Source: Paenibacillus sp. Soil766 (GTDB taxonomy: Bacteria; Bacillota; Bacilli; Paenibacillales; NBRC-103111). Taken from it: a stretch of 64,000 nucleotides of DNA. Of the stretch, positions 43,403 to 52,399 are shown in pieces (position 1 is the stretch's first letter; the number at the start of each line of letters is the position of its first letter). The stretch covers positions 62,001-126,000 of the forward strand of contig NZ_LMSJ01000008.1 in the NCBI RefSeq assembly GCF_001428105.1, given 5' to 3'. The notes below the pieces were generated by a model that was not told where the DNA came from, searched no databases, and worked only from the letters and a program-made list of their open reading frames with translations. Both the position numbers and the translations under genes were made by a program.

Positions 43403-43555
43403 ATTACCTCGAAATATGCAGTCTAGTGTAATGCAGAAATTAGTTTTGTCACTCCTGAAGTATCTAGTTAAATAAAAGGCCAACTTTCTTGTGCATAAAA
43501 AGTTGCGATACGAAGTCGCTCTTACTCTATACTACGATTGAGAGGGGGGAAACAA

Positions 43556-44452
43556 ATGGATTGGCTTACAAGAATGAATAGGGCATTGGATTATATCGAA
43601 ATGAATTTATTTGGAGAAATATACCTTACGGAGGTAGCGAATCAAGCTTGTTGTTCGTCGCATCAGTTTCAAAGAATGTTTTCTTTCATTACCGATGTGT
43701 CATTGGCCGAATATATACGACGCAGACGGCTTTCTCTTGCTGCGATCGATTTATTGAATAGTGATGCTAAAGTGATAGATATTGCCCTTAAGTACGGTTA
43801 TGATTCACCGATTTCTTTTGCAAGAGCTTTTCAATCGATGCATGGTGTCAATCCAGCTATGGCCCGTCAAGAAGGTGTCTCTTTGAAAGCCTATCCTCGG
43901 CTTTCCTTCCTTATCTCAATCAAAGGGGCAGAGGCTATGAATTATCGGATCGAAACTAAGGAGGCTTTCCAAGTATTTGGCATTGAGAGAGTGTTTCAAA
44001 CAGACGGTGGTGGCGAAGTCCCGACTACCCCGGGGGAATTTTGGCAGCAATGCCATGCTACGGGCGAGGTGGAGAAATTAGCAGCTAATGCTGGAGAATT
44101 GCCTGTGAATCTGAGTAAGGATTTACTTAAAGTGCATGCAGTTTGCAGCTATCGTAGAACTGAAAATGATACGTTTCCGTATATGCTGTGTTCATTTAAA
44201 AGTGAGACCAGTAAAACTGATGGATATATAGAAATCACAATCCCTTCACACACGTGGGCTATATTCCCATCGGAGCTGTTTTCCTGGGATCAATTTAATG
44301 ATTCAATCGAGTCATTATATCGTCGCTTTTATTCGGAATGGTTACCTACGGCAGGATATGAGAAGGTCGATGGAATGGAGTTCGAAGTCTATGGAGGAAG
44401 AGATAGCCTTCACTACGTTGAATTGTGGTTCGCGGTACGAAAAGCTTCCTAA
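43556..44452 (+). CDS. AraC-family regulator with C-terminal GyrI-like effector-binding domain
   Basis: 298 residues from the ATG at 43556, behind GAGAGGGGGGAAACAA; an in-frame TTG at 43538 lies inside that site and is rejected. The two HTH motifs are at the N-terminus (about 8-105: YLTEVANQACCSSHQFQRMF, IDIALKYGYDSPISFARAFQ). A GyrI-like small-molecule-binding domain follows (about 130-298, TIPSHTWAIFPSELF, YGGRDSLHYVELWFAVRK), the layout of Rob/YdeE-type regulators. No target gene is adjacent. A repeat half GGTAACGGGCAGC lies at 44519. Confidence 0.88.
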   Translation: MDWLTRMNRALDYIEMNLFGEIYLTEVANQACCSSHQFQRMFSFITDVSLAEYIRRRRLSLAAIDLLNSDAKVIDIALKYGYDSPISFARAFQSMHGVNPAMARQEGVSLKAYPRLSFLISIKGAEAMNYRIETKEAFQVFGIERVFQTDGGGEVPTTPGEFWQQCHATGEVEKLAANAGELPVNLSKDLLKVHAVCSYRRTENDTFPYMLCSFKSETSKTDGYIEITIPSHTWAIFPSELFSWDQFNDSIESLYRRFYSEWLPTAGYEKVDGMEFEVYGGRDSLHYVELWFAVRKAS

Positions 44453-44768
44453 TTTGATAATAACGAAAGCAAAATTCAATTGTGAAGTGCTTCAAGACTT
44501 GCCGTTAAACTCAATGTAGGTAACGGGCAGCTATGCGTGGTGGATGATTCATCATAGGTCGATCTCGAGAATCCATTTATATAACTGTTTTGTACCAAGC
44601 GCGAAGACAAACTAGTGGTAAGATGATTAGGGAATTCCCATTGAATAAATTCCTCTGTGACGTCAACTTCGGGAAGAATCGTCTACTACGCCTCATAAAA
44701 AAAACGAACCGAAAGAGTCCGCTATTTGTCTTATTGACATCAAACGGACAAAAGGAGGCGTATAGAGC
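44453..44768. other. Intergenic region before the ECF sigma factor gene
   Basis: 316 bases, with repeat copy J (GTAACGGGCAG, 44520-44530). A 60-codon frame at 44590-44772 has no start site or coding character and is not supported. No convincing ECF-type (AAC...CGTC) autoregulatory promoter with correct spacing was found. Confidence 0.4.
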
Positions 44769-45293
44769 TTGACTGATCGAGAGCTATTCGAAGCTTATCG
44801 AAACGATGTGTATTATTTGTGCCATTATTTACTTCAAAATGCCGCAGATGCGGAGGATGTATGCCAGGAAGTATTCTTAAAGGCGTTTCAAACCGACCGC
44901 AGTGGAATTGAGCGGATCAAACCGTGGCTAATCCGGATCGCCGCCAATCAGTGCAAGAATCATCTTGGCCGCAGAAAGTTGGGTGTCTTGAAAGAGATCA
45001 AGCTCTTTTTGCAGCAAGCCGTACATGCTACAACCGAGTCGGCGGATGAAGCGGTGATGCGAATGGAAGGGGAACAGGATCTGAAGAGGTGGCTACAGAA
45101 GCTCCCGGTAAAAATCCGGATAGTCCTGACACTGCGTTACGTCCATGAGCTTTCTCTTCCAGAGATTGGGGAATCGCTCGACATTCCGCTTGGAACCGTT
45201 AAGTCGAGATTTAACGCAGGACTCAAGCAGATCAGGAAGCAAATTGCGGCGGAAAGCCGACATAACCAGAGAGGAGCGGAATGCCTTGAATAA
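44769..45293 (+). CDS. ECF RNA polymerase sigma factor (SigW/SigV-type)
   Basis: 174 residues, TTG start behind AAAAGGAGGCG. Region 2: YYLCHYLLQNAADAEDVCQE, VFLKAFQ, KPWLIRIAANQCKNHLGRRK. Region 4: LPVKIRIVLTLRYVHELSLP, EIGESLDIPLGTVKSRFNAG. It overlaps the next gene by 8 bases, the usual arrangement for ECF sigma and membrane anti-sigma pairs, so its activity is probably held by the product of 45286-46941. The signal is unknown; envelope stress is the typical trigger in this group. Confidence 0.92.
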   Translation: MTDRELFEAYRNDVYYLCHYLLQNAADAEDVCQEVFLKAFQTDRSGIERIKPWLIRIAANQCKNHLGRRKLGVLKEIKLFLQQAVHATTESADEAVMRMEGEQDLKRWLQKLPVKIRIVLTLRYVHELSLPEIGESLDIPLGTVKSRFNAGLKQIRKQIAAESRHNQRGAECLE

Positions 45294-46941
45294 TCTGACT
45301 AATCTGACGGAAGAAATACTGCTGGAGAAGGCCCGAGCCGAACGTCCGAAGTTGCCGGATTTCGAAGCGATGTGGGAGAGGATTCGGGCCGAGCAAGCTC
45401 TGGCTGGAGCTCAAGCGGTCTTCAACTCCGGAAAAAGCAGCCGAAAATTGGTTAGCAAGCGTCTTCTGCTGCCGGCAGTTGCGGTTTCAGTCCTGCTTGT
45501 GGCAGCGCCGGTTGTAGCTGGAGTTTCGATGGGCTGGACGGAGCTGTTCGGTCGGCTGGGAGTAAAGACGGCGATGGAAAGCGGCTTCGGCAATCCGCTT
45601 GATATCACGGTTCAAACGGCCGGGACCAGCTTATCCTTACACGGCGTCGTGACGGATGAACAACGTTTGGATATTTTGTTTACGCTGGAGGTTCCTTCGC
45701 TGCCGGATTATGATGCCGTAGAATTCCAGCACAAAACATTAACGTCAGCCAAGGGGAAATCTATGCAGCTAAACGAACTGATCCGTAAGGATTTATCTTC
45801 GAATCAATTGACGGGTCTGTTCGAAACGGAGAACGGGTTGGGAAACAAGCGTGAGCAGCTAAAGCTTGCTCTTCAGAATCTTTCCTTCTTTAAATACAAA
45901 GATGTACCTCTCCGGGAAGCTCCGGCATCCCTGAAGGAGAACAATCAGGTAGACAGCATGTCCAAGTTCGGGGCGCTGCGGATCGTCTCCGTTCTGAGAG
46001 AAAACGACGTATTTACGATTCGATATGAAATTCCAGTAACGTCCGAGGATCAATTATTGGATCCGCGTTTATTCCTTAAGTCCGGAGATAAAACAATCAA
46101 AGTAGGCTATTCTGCCGTCCTGCCGCCGGAGAAGGCCAATGTTCGGCTGCGCCAGGATACGTTTCGGCTTTCCGATGAGGAGCTAAAGAACGCGTCGCTC
46201 CACTTCAGTTTCCTGGAGGCGATTCGAACCATTGAGGGCACATGGGAGACGTCATTCGAAGCGGATGGAAAGAAGGCGAGCCAGGCGACTTTCCGGAAAA
46301 AGCTTGAATCGGCTTTGGAAGATCCTATTTTGTTCAAGAAACCGAAAGAACTTATCGTGACCCCTTTGCAAATTCGTGTTATGTTAGAAAATTACAAAAA
46401 TTCTCCGGATCAACCGTACGCCTATTACGATAAAGCAGAACTGCTTCTTAACGGACGGACGATCGAAGGAGGGCTTTGGGGTACGGAGAAAAGCGGTTCG
46501 TTCTACCGCTTCGAATCGCCAGAGTGGTACAAAGACTGGTCTCCGGTTCCGATGACGCTGCAGCTGTCCGAAGCCCGGATTGTCAAACGCGCCAATGATC
46601 GGTGGTTCCCCTTGGAAGCCGTATCCGAGTCGAAGCAAACGAGTAAGACGATCCTAGACGGCTTTCCGGTTACCTTGACTTATTACCAGCAAGATCAGGA
46701 TTTAATCGTTGAATCGCAATCGGACGATTCGAAGTTTCTGGGTATTTCGCAAACCGCGGTGAAGCTTGACGGGAAGGCCATATACCCGCAGCCTAATCCT
46801 ATGCCGCCGGGAGGAAACGGTTCGAATAAAAGAACGGACCTCTACCCCGGGTTGTTGGCCAAAAAGGGTACGCTCCAGTTAAGCCCGGGCTTTTACAGCT
46901 ATTCGGATCCGGAGCGAAAATCCATCATACCGATCAATTAA
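45286..46941 (+). CDS. Membrane anti-sigma factor, DUF4179 type
   Basis: 551 residues from the TTG at 45286 (NNLTNLTEEILLEKARAERP), with GAGGAG upstream. The N-terminal cytosolic part (1-58) would bind the sigma factor. A single membrane helix lies near 60-80 (LLLPAVAVSVLLVAAPVVAG). It continues into a large extracytoplasmic beta-rich sensor part (DUF4179, then a DUF5643-like C-terminal region) with no obvious enzyme motif. The reading frame is open far upstream through the sigma gene, which would give a false longer start. It is followed by a terminator. Confidence 0.85.
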   Translation: MNNLTNLTEEILLEKARAERPKLPDFEAMWERIRAEQALAGAQAVFNSGKSSRKLVSKRLLLPAVAVSVLLVAAPVVAGVSMGWTELFGRLGVKTAMESGFGNPLDITVQTAGTSLSLHGVVTDEQRLDILFTLEVPSLPDYDAVEFQHKTLTSAKGKSMQLNELIRKDLSSNQLTGLFETENGLGNKREQLKLALQNLSFFKYKDVPLREAPASLKENNQVDSMSKFGALRIVSVLRENDVFTIRYEIPVTSEDQLLDPRLFLKSGDKTIKVGYSAVLPPEKANVRLRQDTFRLSDEELKNASLHFSFLEAIRTIEGTWETSFEADGKKASQATFRKKLESALEDPILFKKPKELIVTPLQIRVMLENYKNSPDQPYAYYDKAELLLNGRTIEGGLWGTEKSGSFYRFESPEWYKDWSPVPMTLQLSEARIVKRANDRWFPLEAVSESKQTSKTILDGFPVTLTYYQQDQDLIVESQSDDSKFLGISQTAVKLDGKAIYPQPNPMPPGGNGSNKRTDLYPGLLAKKGTLQLSPGFYSYSDPERKSIIPIN

Positions 46942-46949
46942 AAAAATGC

Positions 46950-46998
46950 AAAAGGCCCGAGGAATTGGCAATGTGACTGCCGCCCCCGGGCCTTTTTG
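46950..46998. terminator. Bidirectional terminator
   Basis: AAAGGCCCG / CGGGCCTTT with an inner GGCA/TGCC stem and T-runs both ways. It ends the anti-sigma gene and, on the minus strand, the remnant at 47011-47155. Confidence 0.85.
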
Positions 46999-47010
46999 TG
47001 CCTTGTTATC

Positions 47011-47155
47011 CTATCGTTCTTGGGTTTCCGCCATAGTCGTGAAGCCCTCGGTCTCATCGAACAGCAGGTCCACCCACAGCCGCCGCGGGTCGAACGCATT
47101 GTACACCGCCAGATACAAGCCGCCGCATCGACCGATTTCTGCTCCGACAAATCGT
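47011..47155 (-). pseudogene. C-terminal remnant of an unidentified minus-strand gene
   Basis: The minus frame reads GRCGGLYLAVYNAFDPRRLW, then VDLLFDETEGF to a stop just before the terminator. The composition is clearly coding, but only about 48 codons remain and no start is available. I could not assign a family. Confidence 0.45.
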
Positions 47156-47163
47156 ATTTGCGC

Positions 47164-47281
47164 GATCGGAAGTCTATCTGCTAATGCTCCATCCTGCAGA
47201 CTTCTAGAGCGTATTGGAATGAAATCAGAACGGAAAGTTCAAAGATTTGGAGCTGAACAAGCGATATATTCCATTGAGTGA
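47164..47281 (+). pseudogene. C-terminal remnant of a GNAT acetyltransferase
   Basis: NAPSCRLLERIGMKSERKVQ ending QAIYSIE matches motif B of GNAT proteins (N-x-x-S-x-R-L-x-E-R-x-G-M/F). The remainder of the domain is missing and replaced by the tail of another gene on the opposite strand. Confidence 0.6.
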
Positions 47282-47406
47282 CCTGATAGGACTATTCATT
47301 GAACTGATATGAACGAGGCGGTCAATACCTTTTTTAATGATCTTGTATTTTTAAGGTTTAATAATCCCACTGTGCAAGCATTAATGCATCTCTTCGATCC
47401 GGTTTA

Positions 47407-47926
47407 ATGCGATCTCCCGCGCGTTATTCCGTATTCCCAAAAAGGATAGGGAAGTTATTGTTGAATCTAATTGAGGATTTTTTAGAAGTCATTGATTGGA
47501 ATCAGGTCAAGGAAATTGAAATTGAACTTTACAATGGACGAGAAATTGAAATCGAATTTTCTGAATACCCGATAGGTCCGACGGGTGCTACAGGAGCAAC
47601 TGGAGCAACAGGAGCAACAGGCGCAACAGGCGCAACAGGGGCAATAGGACCGGCGAGTCCTACTATTCCTACTTCTCTTAATCGAATTTATGTAACAAAC
47701 CAAATAGCCAATACTGTCTCCGTTATTAACGGGTTTACAAATAGCGTCATTTCGAACATCCTAGTTGGAGTACAGCCTGTAGGCATTGATGTGAATCCTA
47801 ACACGTACCGTATTTACGTAACAAACAAACAACAGCAACACTGTCTCCGTTATAGACGGGGCTACGCATGTGGTTGTAACTACACCAGTTGGAACTCATC
47901 CATTTGGTGTCGCTGTGAACCCTTAA
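47407..47926 (+). pseudogene. Collagen-like/YVTN-repeat protein, frameshifted
   Basis: The N-terminal region (LLLNLIEDFLEVIDWNQVKE) is followed by a perfect Gly-X-Y run (GPTGATGATGATG, seven triplets) and then YVTN beta-propeller blades (LNRIYVTNQIANTVSVING, IYVTNK). At about 47830 the frame is lost. The +1-type frame continues NNSNTVSVIDGATHVVVTTP and stops at 47924 after less than three blades, whereas functional propellers have six or seven. It resembles exosporium or surface proteins of spore-formers. Confidence 0.75.
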
Positions 47927-48071
47927 TATTCAAGAAATGCATCCCAGGCATTTTCGGTTCATTTAGAGAATCCCAAAGGCCTAAACAAGATGATGTTTGC
48001 CAAAGAATTTATTGCAATTCAACTGGATAATAGTTAAATGCACGATTTTATCTAATAAAGGTGGAAGTGAT

Positions 48072-48255
48072 TTGAACTTATTTGAACAAGGTGACGAGCT
48101 GTATGCAAATGGATTTTACCAAGAAGCATAGCTTAGCGTATCACTATGATAATAATTGCTTCGATGCGTTATGGAATAAGGGGCGTGTGTTATGTTCGTT
48201 TAAGCAGTTTAATGATGTGATTCCTTACTTTGAACAAGTTAGTCTTGCAATATAA
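48072..48255 (+). pseudogene. Decayed TPR-repeat protein
   Basis: TTG start with MNLFEQGDELYANGFYQEA, then an in-frame stop, then CFDALWNKGRVLCSFKQFND and VIPYFEQVSLAI in the continuing frame. These are two TPR-like helices with several substitutions. A hairpin AAGCTATCC / GGATAGCTT (48258-48282) follows. Confidence 0.7.
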
Positions 48256-48383
48256 ATAAGCTATCCTTTAAACGGATAGCTTCGCTTTAGCTAAGTTGGG
48301 GCGAAGTGTGTTACATCTGCTTTGATAAAATGCTTTTGGATATCTACGACGTGCTCCAACCATGTGCGTTCACTTATATCAAA

Positions 48384-48806
48384 TTATTTAATAATTAGTA
48401 CAGGAACATTGGCATGTTGAACGACATTATGACTAACACTGCCAAGTACAAATTCACCCAAACTGTTTAGTCCCCTGCTGCCGATAACGATCAGGTCAGC
48501 ATTTATTTCATGAGCGTATTGAAGAATCTGTTTGGCGACACTACCTTTTCTTACTTCGATATTAATGTTGGTGAAATTGGATATTTTCTTTTTGATTTTC
48601 GCAACTACGTCCTCAGAATAGGCTAGTTCTACTTGGATAGGTGGAACCAAAAAGTCCCCACCTACATCGTAAGTTGGAATGTTGAAAATATGAATAATTT
48701 CGAGCTTCGAATAATGATTTAGTTGGGCAAGTTTAATGGCGGAATCGAGCGCTTTATCAGAAGTTTCTGAACCGTCGTACGCAACAACAATTTTGGAATA
48801 TAACAC
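48384..48806 (-). CDS. Universal stress protein, UspA family
   Basis: 140 residues, the normal single-domain size. The Rossmann-like fold starts SKIVVAYDGSETSDKALDSA. The ATP-binding signature GSRGLNSLGEFVLGSVSHNV (G-x2-G-x9-G-S) is intact, with VPVLIIK at the end, placing it in the ATP-binding class. It is cytosolic. Ribosome binding site GGGAG upstream on the minus strand. It is a stand-alone gene. Confidence 0.93.
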   Translation of the reverse strand: MLYSKIVVAYDGSETSDKALDSAIKLAQLNHYSKLEIIHIFNIPTYDVGGDFLVPPIQVELAYSEDVVAKIKKKISNFTNINIEVRKGSVAKQILQYAHEINADLIVIGSRGLNSLGEFVLGSVSHNVVQHANVPVLIIK

Positions 48807-49005
48807 TGCGTGATCACTCCCTCAAAAAAAGTATATTAATAGTATACAACTTTTAGCTTTTCACTGGACAAGAATTGAATACAAATAAAATATGGATTTC
48901 ATATCCATTGGAAAATGCTGATGAATTTGGAGCAACAGGACTTCAGTATTGTAGCGAACGAGTAAAAAGAATACTTGATGAATTAAAGGTTAAAAGTATG
49001 CTTAT

Positions 49006-49791
49006 TTATAACTTAATAGCTCGAGTGGCAACGAAGGAGGAAATATATTGATCTAATAACCTCCGACCGCCATAGTTATCTTCATATAATCCACTGATGA
49101 CAAATCCAGATTGAAGCTGTCCTTGCAATTGGTCTTCCAGGCTATGCCCGAATATGACTGGATCGCCGTTATCCATGTATTGTTTGAGGAGTTCGGGCGA
49201 TAAACTGGTTAGATCAGAAAAAGGGATCGAATACTTTACTTCCAATTTACCTTCATATTCAGACTCTGAGTCAAAGATGTATACTAAGGGGTTCGTAAAC
49301 CCTGCAATAAGAATGCCGCCCCTTTTTAAGACCCGGTAGCACTCGTGCCATATAGGTTGAAGATCGGAAACATACATGTTTGAAACGGGATGGACAATGA
49401 GTTCGAATGACCCATCAGGAAATATGCTTAGGTCGGACATGTCCCCTTGGACGGTTTCAATCATCAGATTATCTCGCTCTGCGACGAATTGGTCTTGTTC
49501 CAATTGCTTATCAGAAAGATCTACGACAACGACATTGGCGCCAGCCGCTGCCAGAACAGGTGCTTGCTGCCCGCCTCCCGAGGCTAAGCAAAGGACTCGT
49601 GTTCCCTTTAGCGGTGGAAACCATTCCAAAGGAACTTTTTTAGTTGGCGTCAGATGAATTCCCCAACGTCCTTGTCTCGCTTCCATAATCGCTTCCGAAG
49701 AGACTGGAAGGGTCCAGTGGCTCCCTTTTTCAACCTGTTGATTCCAGGCTTTTTGATTATGACTCAGAAGATCCGACTTTGTATTCAACAT
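49006..49791 (-). CDS. Class I SAM-dependent methyltransferase
   Basis: 261 residues, ATG behind GAGGAGGCTTC-type sequence. Motif I VLCLASGGGQQAPVLAAAGA, motif II acid in VVVVDLSDKQL, then VQGDMSDLSIFPDGSFELIV and CYRVLKRGGILIAGFTNP. The N-terminal helix segment SHNQKAWNQQVEKGSHWTLP is typical of small Bacillota methyltransferases of the YcgJ/UbiE-like group. The substrate is unknown. Convergent plus-strand sequence before it (48880-49050) contains an unassigned coding-like frame. Confidence 0.88.
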   Translation of the reverse strand: MLNTKSDLLSHNQKAWNQQVEKGSHWTLPVSSEAIMEARQGRWGIHLTPTKKVPLEWFPPLKGTRVLCLASGGGQQAPVLAAAGANVVVVDLSDKQLEQDQFVAERDNLMIETVQGDMSDLSIFPDGSFELIVHPVSNMYVSDLQPIWHECYRVLKRGGILIAGFTNPLVYIFDSESEYEGKLEVKYSIPFSDLTSLSPELLKQYMDNGDPVIFGHSLEDQLQGQLQSGFVISGLYEDNYGGRRLLDQYISSFVATRAIKL

Positions 49792-49959
49792 AAAGAAGCC
49801 TCCTCAGCGCTTTCCCAAGAAGGACGGTGTAGTTTCAAAAATATAGCCAGCCTATGCTTATAAAATAGAAACAGGCCGCTTTATTTGAGAAATGATACAT
49901 TTCCATCCTAATCTGCGGAAAGCAAAAATGACACATTGGAATTACAAGAGAAGAATAAC

Positions 49960-50439
49960 TTAAAGGATGCTGCTTCTTACGCCTTTCCTGATCTGAGTAA
50001 TCAGTGTCAATACGCCTAGAACCGTGACAGCAGTAATTGACGCTTGATTGACCAGAAGCAGCGTGACATAGACATTTCCAGATACAAGTGTAAAACGATC
50101 CGGGTTGTTATATTCACCTAATGTCGCGAAGGTGAACAATAAGCCAAGCAAGGAGAGCAGGGCGGTTCCGAACGTCCCCCATTTGCCGATCCGCCTCGCA
50201 GCTAGGAGCAAGAGAGCGAATATGATCATCAACATCAAGGGTGGTGCAAGGGCGGTTCCATTGGTAAGAAATGCTTTGGCAACGGTTGCGGATGTGGCAT
50301 CCGTCGGAGAAAGCAACTGATCGCCGAAGGCGACTTGGGCCGGCATGGCGAGCACAATGGAGATGATGACACCAATGATTTGCAAAGCAAGACATACCAC
50401 AGACGCGGTTATAAAGCTTTTCTTCGCATTCATATTCAT
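49960..50439 (-). CDS. Four-helix membrane protein of unknown function
   Basis: 159 residues with four hydrophobic helices (FITASVVCLALQIIGVIISI; LAPPLMLMIIFALLLLAARR; GTFGTALLSLLGLLFTFATL; VTLLLVNQASITAVTVLGVL). The start overlaps the stop of the upstream 128-residue membrane gene as ATGA, so the two are translationally coupled and probably form one complex. No family recognised. Confidence 0.75.
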   Translation of the reverse strand: MNMNAKKSFITASVVCLALQIIGVIISIVLAMPAQVAFGDQLLSPTDATSATVAKAFLTNGTALAPPLMLMIIFALLLLAARRIGKWGTFGTALLSLLGLLFTFATLGEYNNPDRFTLVSGNVYVTLLLVNQASITAVTVLGVLTLITQIRKGVRSSIL

Positions 50440-50822
50440 CGCGTAGATTCCTCCTGTTTAAGGTCTAATTTGACGTTCCGAAATACATTAATTACGAATA
50501 GCAACGCCCCGACCGCAATAAGCAGACCGCCAATCGGCGCGAAGGGTTCGGCCGATTGTCCAAGCCCCAACCGCAGCAAGCCGAAGAGCAGAAGGGGAAT
50601 GCCTGTCAGATGAAGCCCAAAATGTGCCTTTCCCAGCTTGCTTGCTCCTGCCTTTGGAAAGACGCAATACACGATCCCACTAAGAGCGAACGACACCCAT
50701 CCGAGCAAGTTCCAATGTGGATGTACAGCTGCCAGCTCAGGTACCTTGTGGATGAGAATACCCAATAAGATCCCAATAAAGAAATAAATAACCGAAATGC
50801 GAACCATCATAACCCCTATCAA
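50436..50822 (-). CDS. Small membrane protein resembling part of heme-copper oxidase subunit I / NnrS-like proteins
   Basis: About 128 residues. TTG at 50822 is preferred (GGGAGG nine bases upstream), with an ATG pair at 50807 as alternative. Four hydrophobic helices with paired histidines in HPHWNLLGWVSFALSGIVYC and GKAHFGLHLTGIPLLLFGLL, spacing that recalls the heme-ligand helices of cbb3/NorB-type subunits, but far too short to be an oxidase. The upstream DNA carries an 11-bp-spaced AAGTATA direct repeat. A role in redox or nitric oxide response is inferred only. Confidence 0.65.
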   Translation of the reverse strand: MIGVMMVRISVIYFFIGILLGILIHKVPELAAVHPHWNLLGWVSFALSGIVYCVFPKAGASKLGKAHFGLHLTGIPLLLFGLLRLGLGQSAEPFAPIGGLLIAVGALLFVINVFRNVKLDLKQEESTR

Positions 50823-50894
50823 AATGATCAACCTCCCATAATATTACCGATGATATTACTATAGGTGATTAATCTAGACCGAAATAGGTCCCTT

Positions 50895-50912
50895 AAGTAT
50901 ATTTTAAGTATA
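50895..50912. promoter_or_regulatory. Candidate NsrR/Rrf2-type operator (direct repeat)
   Basis: AAGTATA at 50895-50901 and again at 50906-50912, starts 11 bp apart, upstream of the minus-strand membrane pair. Spacing and A/T pattern resemble NsrR half-sites, but no NsrR gene is in the window. Confidence 0.35.
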
Positions 50913-51059
50913 CATTCTGCGACCCATCGCCTGTTTTCGTTTTCTGGAGATCCGCTCAACGATTGGGCAGAATAATGGAACAAATTGTCTGTATTCCTTC
51001 GTATTTATCACATGATAAATTAAGGACATGACAGTAAAGAACGTATGGGGTGAATAGGA

Positions 51060-51656
51060 TTGGGTAAGTTTATGGTCGTTATTTTCACCATTGTATTCTT
51101 GTTGGCAGGATGTTCAAGAGATGAAAAGTCTAACGAGCACAATGTAAAAGAATCACCGATTCGCTCAAATGCAAAAGTGGCTGAAGGAGATTTTGTCTAC
51201 CGCCTCGTGTCAGAGAAGTCAGTATACACCGAAAGCGAGAAAGTAGAGGTCTATGCGGAGTTGGAATACGTGGGAGATGAGCCAGAAATCAAAATCGCCC
51301 ATGCTGACTCGCCTTTCTATTTCCCGATGAAAGAGAAAACGAGGAATTACGATATCAGATACGGTATGAAAGAGCCTTTACGCGTGACTGTCCTAAAAAA
51401 GGGACTACCACTAAGAGAGAGATTTACGCCCCATGGTGGATATAGTTCGGAAGATCAAAAAGAATATGTAGACTACATCAAAGCTTTGTGGGAGGCATCC
51501 AATAAAGGTACGCTGCTTCAGGGGGACTACCAGGTAGCTGGATCAGCAATGTTCAATCCCTTAAACGAATCGATGGTGAGTCAAGAAAGTCTTCGCTTGA
51601 ACGCAGAGATCGAGTTTTTAGTGGAAAAACCTGAAAATAAAAATGATAAAAAATAA
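51060..51656 (+). CDS. Lipoprotein of unknown function
   Basis: 198 residues, TTG start behind GGGGTGAATAGG. Lipobox VVIFTIVFLLAGCSRDEKS, then a beta-rich domain (FVYRLVSEKSVYTESEKVEV, YAELEYVGDEPEIKIAHADS). It has the same general plan as the lipoprotein at 31362 (intracellular inhibitor/Ig-like 'BsuPI-type' fold possible). It is membrane-anchored. A degenerate hairpin repeat (copy K, TTGTTGAAGGAACGGGTAAA) follows at 51702. Confidence 0.78.
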   Translation: MGKFMVVIFTIVFLLAGCSRDEKSNEHNVKESPIRSNAKVAEGDFVYRLVSEKSVYTESEKVEVYAELEYVGDEPEIKIAHADSPFYFPMKEKTRNYDIRYGMKEPLRVTVLKKGLPLRERFTPHGGYSSEDQKEYVDYIKALWEASNKGTLLQGDYQVAGSAMFNPLNESMVSQESLRLNAEIEFLVEKPENKNDKK

Positions 51657-51785
51657 ATATGATTAGACAACAAAGAACAGATTGCAGCCGGCAACTGTTC
51701 CCTATTTTGTTGAAGGAACGGGTAAATTACATCCAAGTTATGGTAATATAGAGATAAGAACAAAATGAATCTAGTGGGTGACGAC

Positions 51786-52376
51786 ATGAACCTTGCAAAC
51801 AAAATAACAGTCGTAAGAATTGGGATGATTCCTTTTTTCATGCTGGCACTTCAACAGTACCCATCTTGGATGGTGGAGCAGTTTGGCTTTTTGAATTACA
51901 TAAATCAGTATGGACTGTATTGGGCAATCGCAATATTTATCTTTGCATCAGCTACAGACAAGTTAGACGGTTATATAGCACGTAAATATAATCAGATAAC
52001 TAATTTCGGTAAGCTTGCAGATCCGCTAGCTGATAAACTTTTAATATCGGCTGCATTGGTAATGATGGTTCAACAGAATATGATTCCTTCTTGGATAGCG
52101 ATTGTGATTATTGGTCGGGAAGTAATGGTGTCTGGCATTCGTACGATTGCAGCTGCAAAGGGAGTGGCGCTTGCAGCCGATAAACATGGGAAACTGAAGA
52201 TGGTACTACAGGTTGTTGCAATCGCCGCAGTTTTATTAGGAAATTTCCCCTTTTACTATTTTACAAATTACCCAATTGACCTCTTAATCATGATATTAGC
52301 TGTCGGTTTGACGGTCTATTCTGGATACACGTACATTAAAAACAATTATCGTAAACTGCAATTGGATAACTTATGA
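51786..52376 (+). CDS. pgsA: CDP-diacylglycerol-glycerol-3-phosphate 3-phosphatidyltransferase
   Basis: 196 residues from the ATG at 51786 (NLANKITVVRIGMIPFF); the in-frame ATG seven codons upstream is possible. The CDP-alcohol phosphotransferase motif is intact: DKLDGYIARKYNQITNFGKL then ADPLADK (D-x2-D-G-x2-A-R-x8-G-x3-D-x3-D). Four to five membrane helices. It makes phosphatidylglycerophosphate, the first step to phosphatidylglycerol. The accessory context suggests an extra copy in addition to a housekeeping pgsA, which cannot be checked here. A complete hairpin-repeat unit follows. Confidence 0.88.
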   Translation: MNLANKITVVRIGMIPFFMLALQQYPSWMVEQFGFLNYINQYGLYWAIAIFIFASATDKLDGYIARKYNQITNFGKLADPLADKLLISAALVMMVQQNMIPSWIAIVIIGREVMVSGIRTIAAAKGVALAADKHGKLKMVLQVVAIAAVLLGNFPFYYFTNYPIDLLIMILAVGLTVYSGYTYIKNNYRKLQLDNL

Positions 52377-52399
52377 TATCTCGTCGGTAAACCGATAAA

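Noticed and set aside
44590-44772. 60-codon ORF before the ECF sigma gene
   Set aside because: No start signal, no domain, and it overlaps the sigma factor's own ribosome binding site and start.
45145-45285. N-terminal extension of the anti-sigma factor through the sigma gene
   Set aside because: This is an out-of-frame reading of the sigma factor's region 4; the TTG at 45286 has its own ribosome binding site.
47585-47640. Short tandem repeats of GCAACAGGA that could suggest a CRISPR or satellite array
   Set aside because: They encode a Gly-X-Y collagen-like run in frame with YVTN repeats; there are no spacers.
48880-49050. Plus-strand coding-like frame (IWISYPLENADEFGATGLQY and onward) overlapping the methyltransferase 3' end
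   Set aside because: No start or ribosome binding site and no family recognised. It may be another fossil but cannot be supported as a gene.
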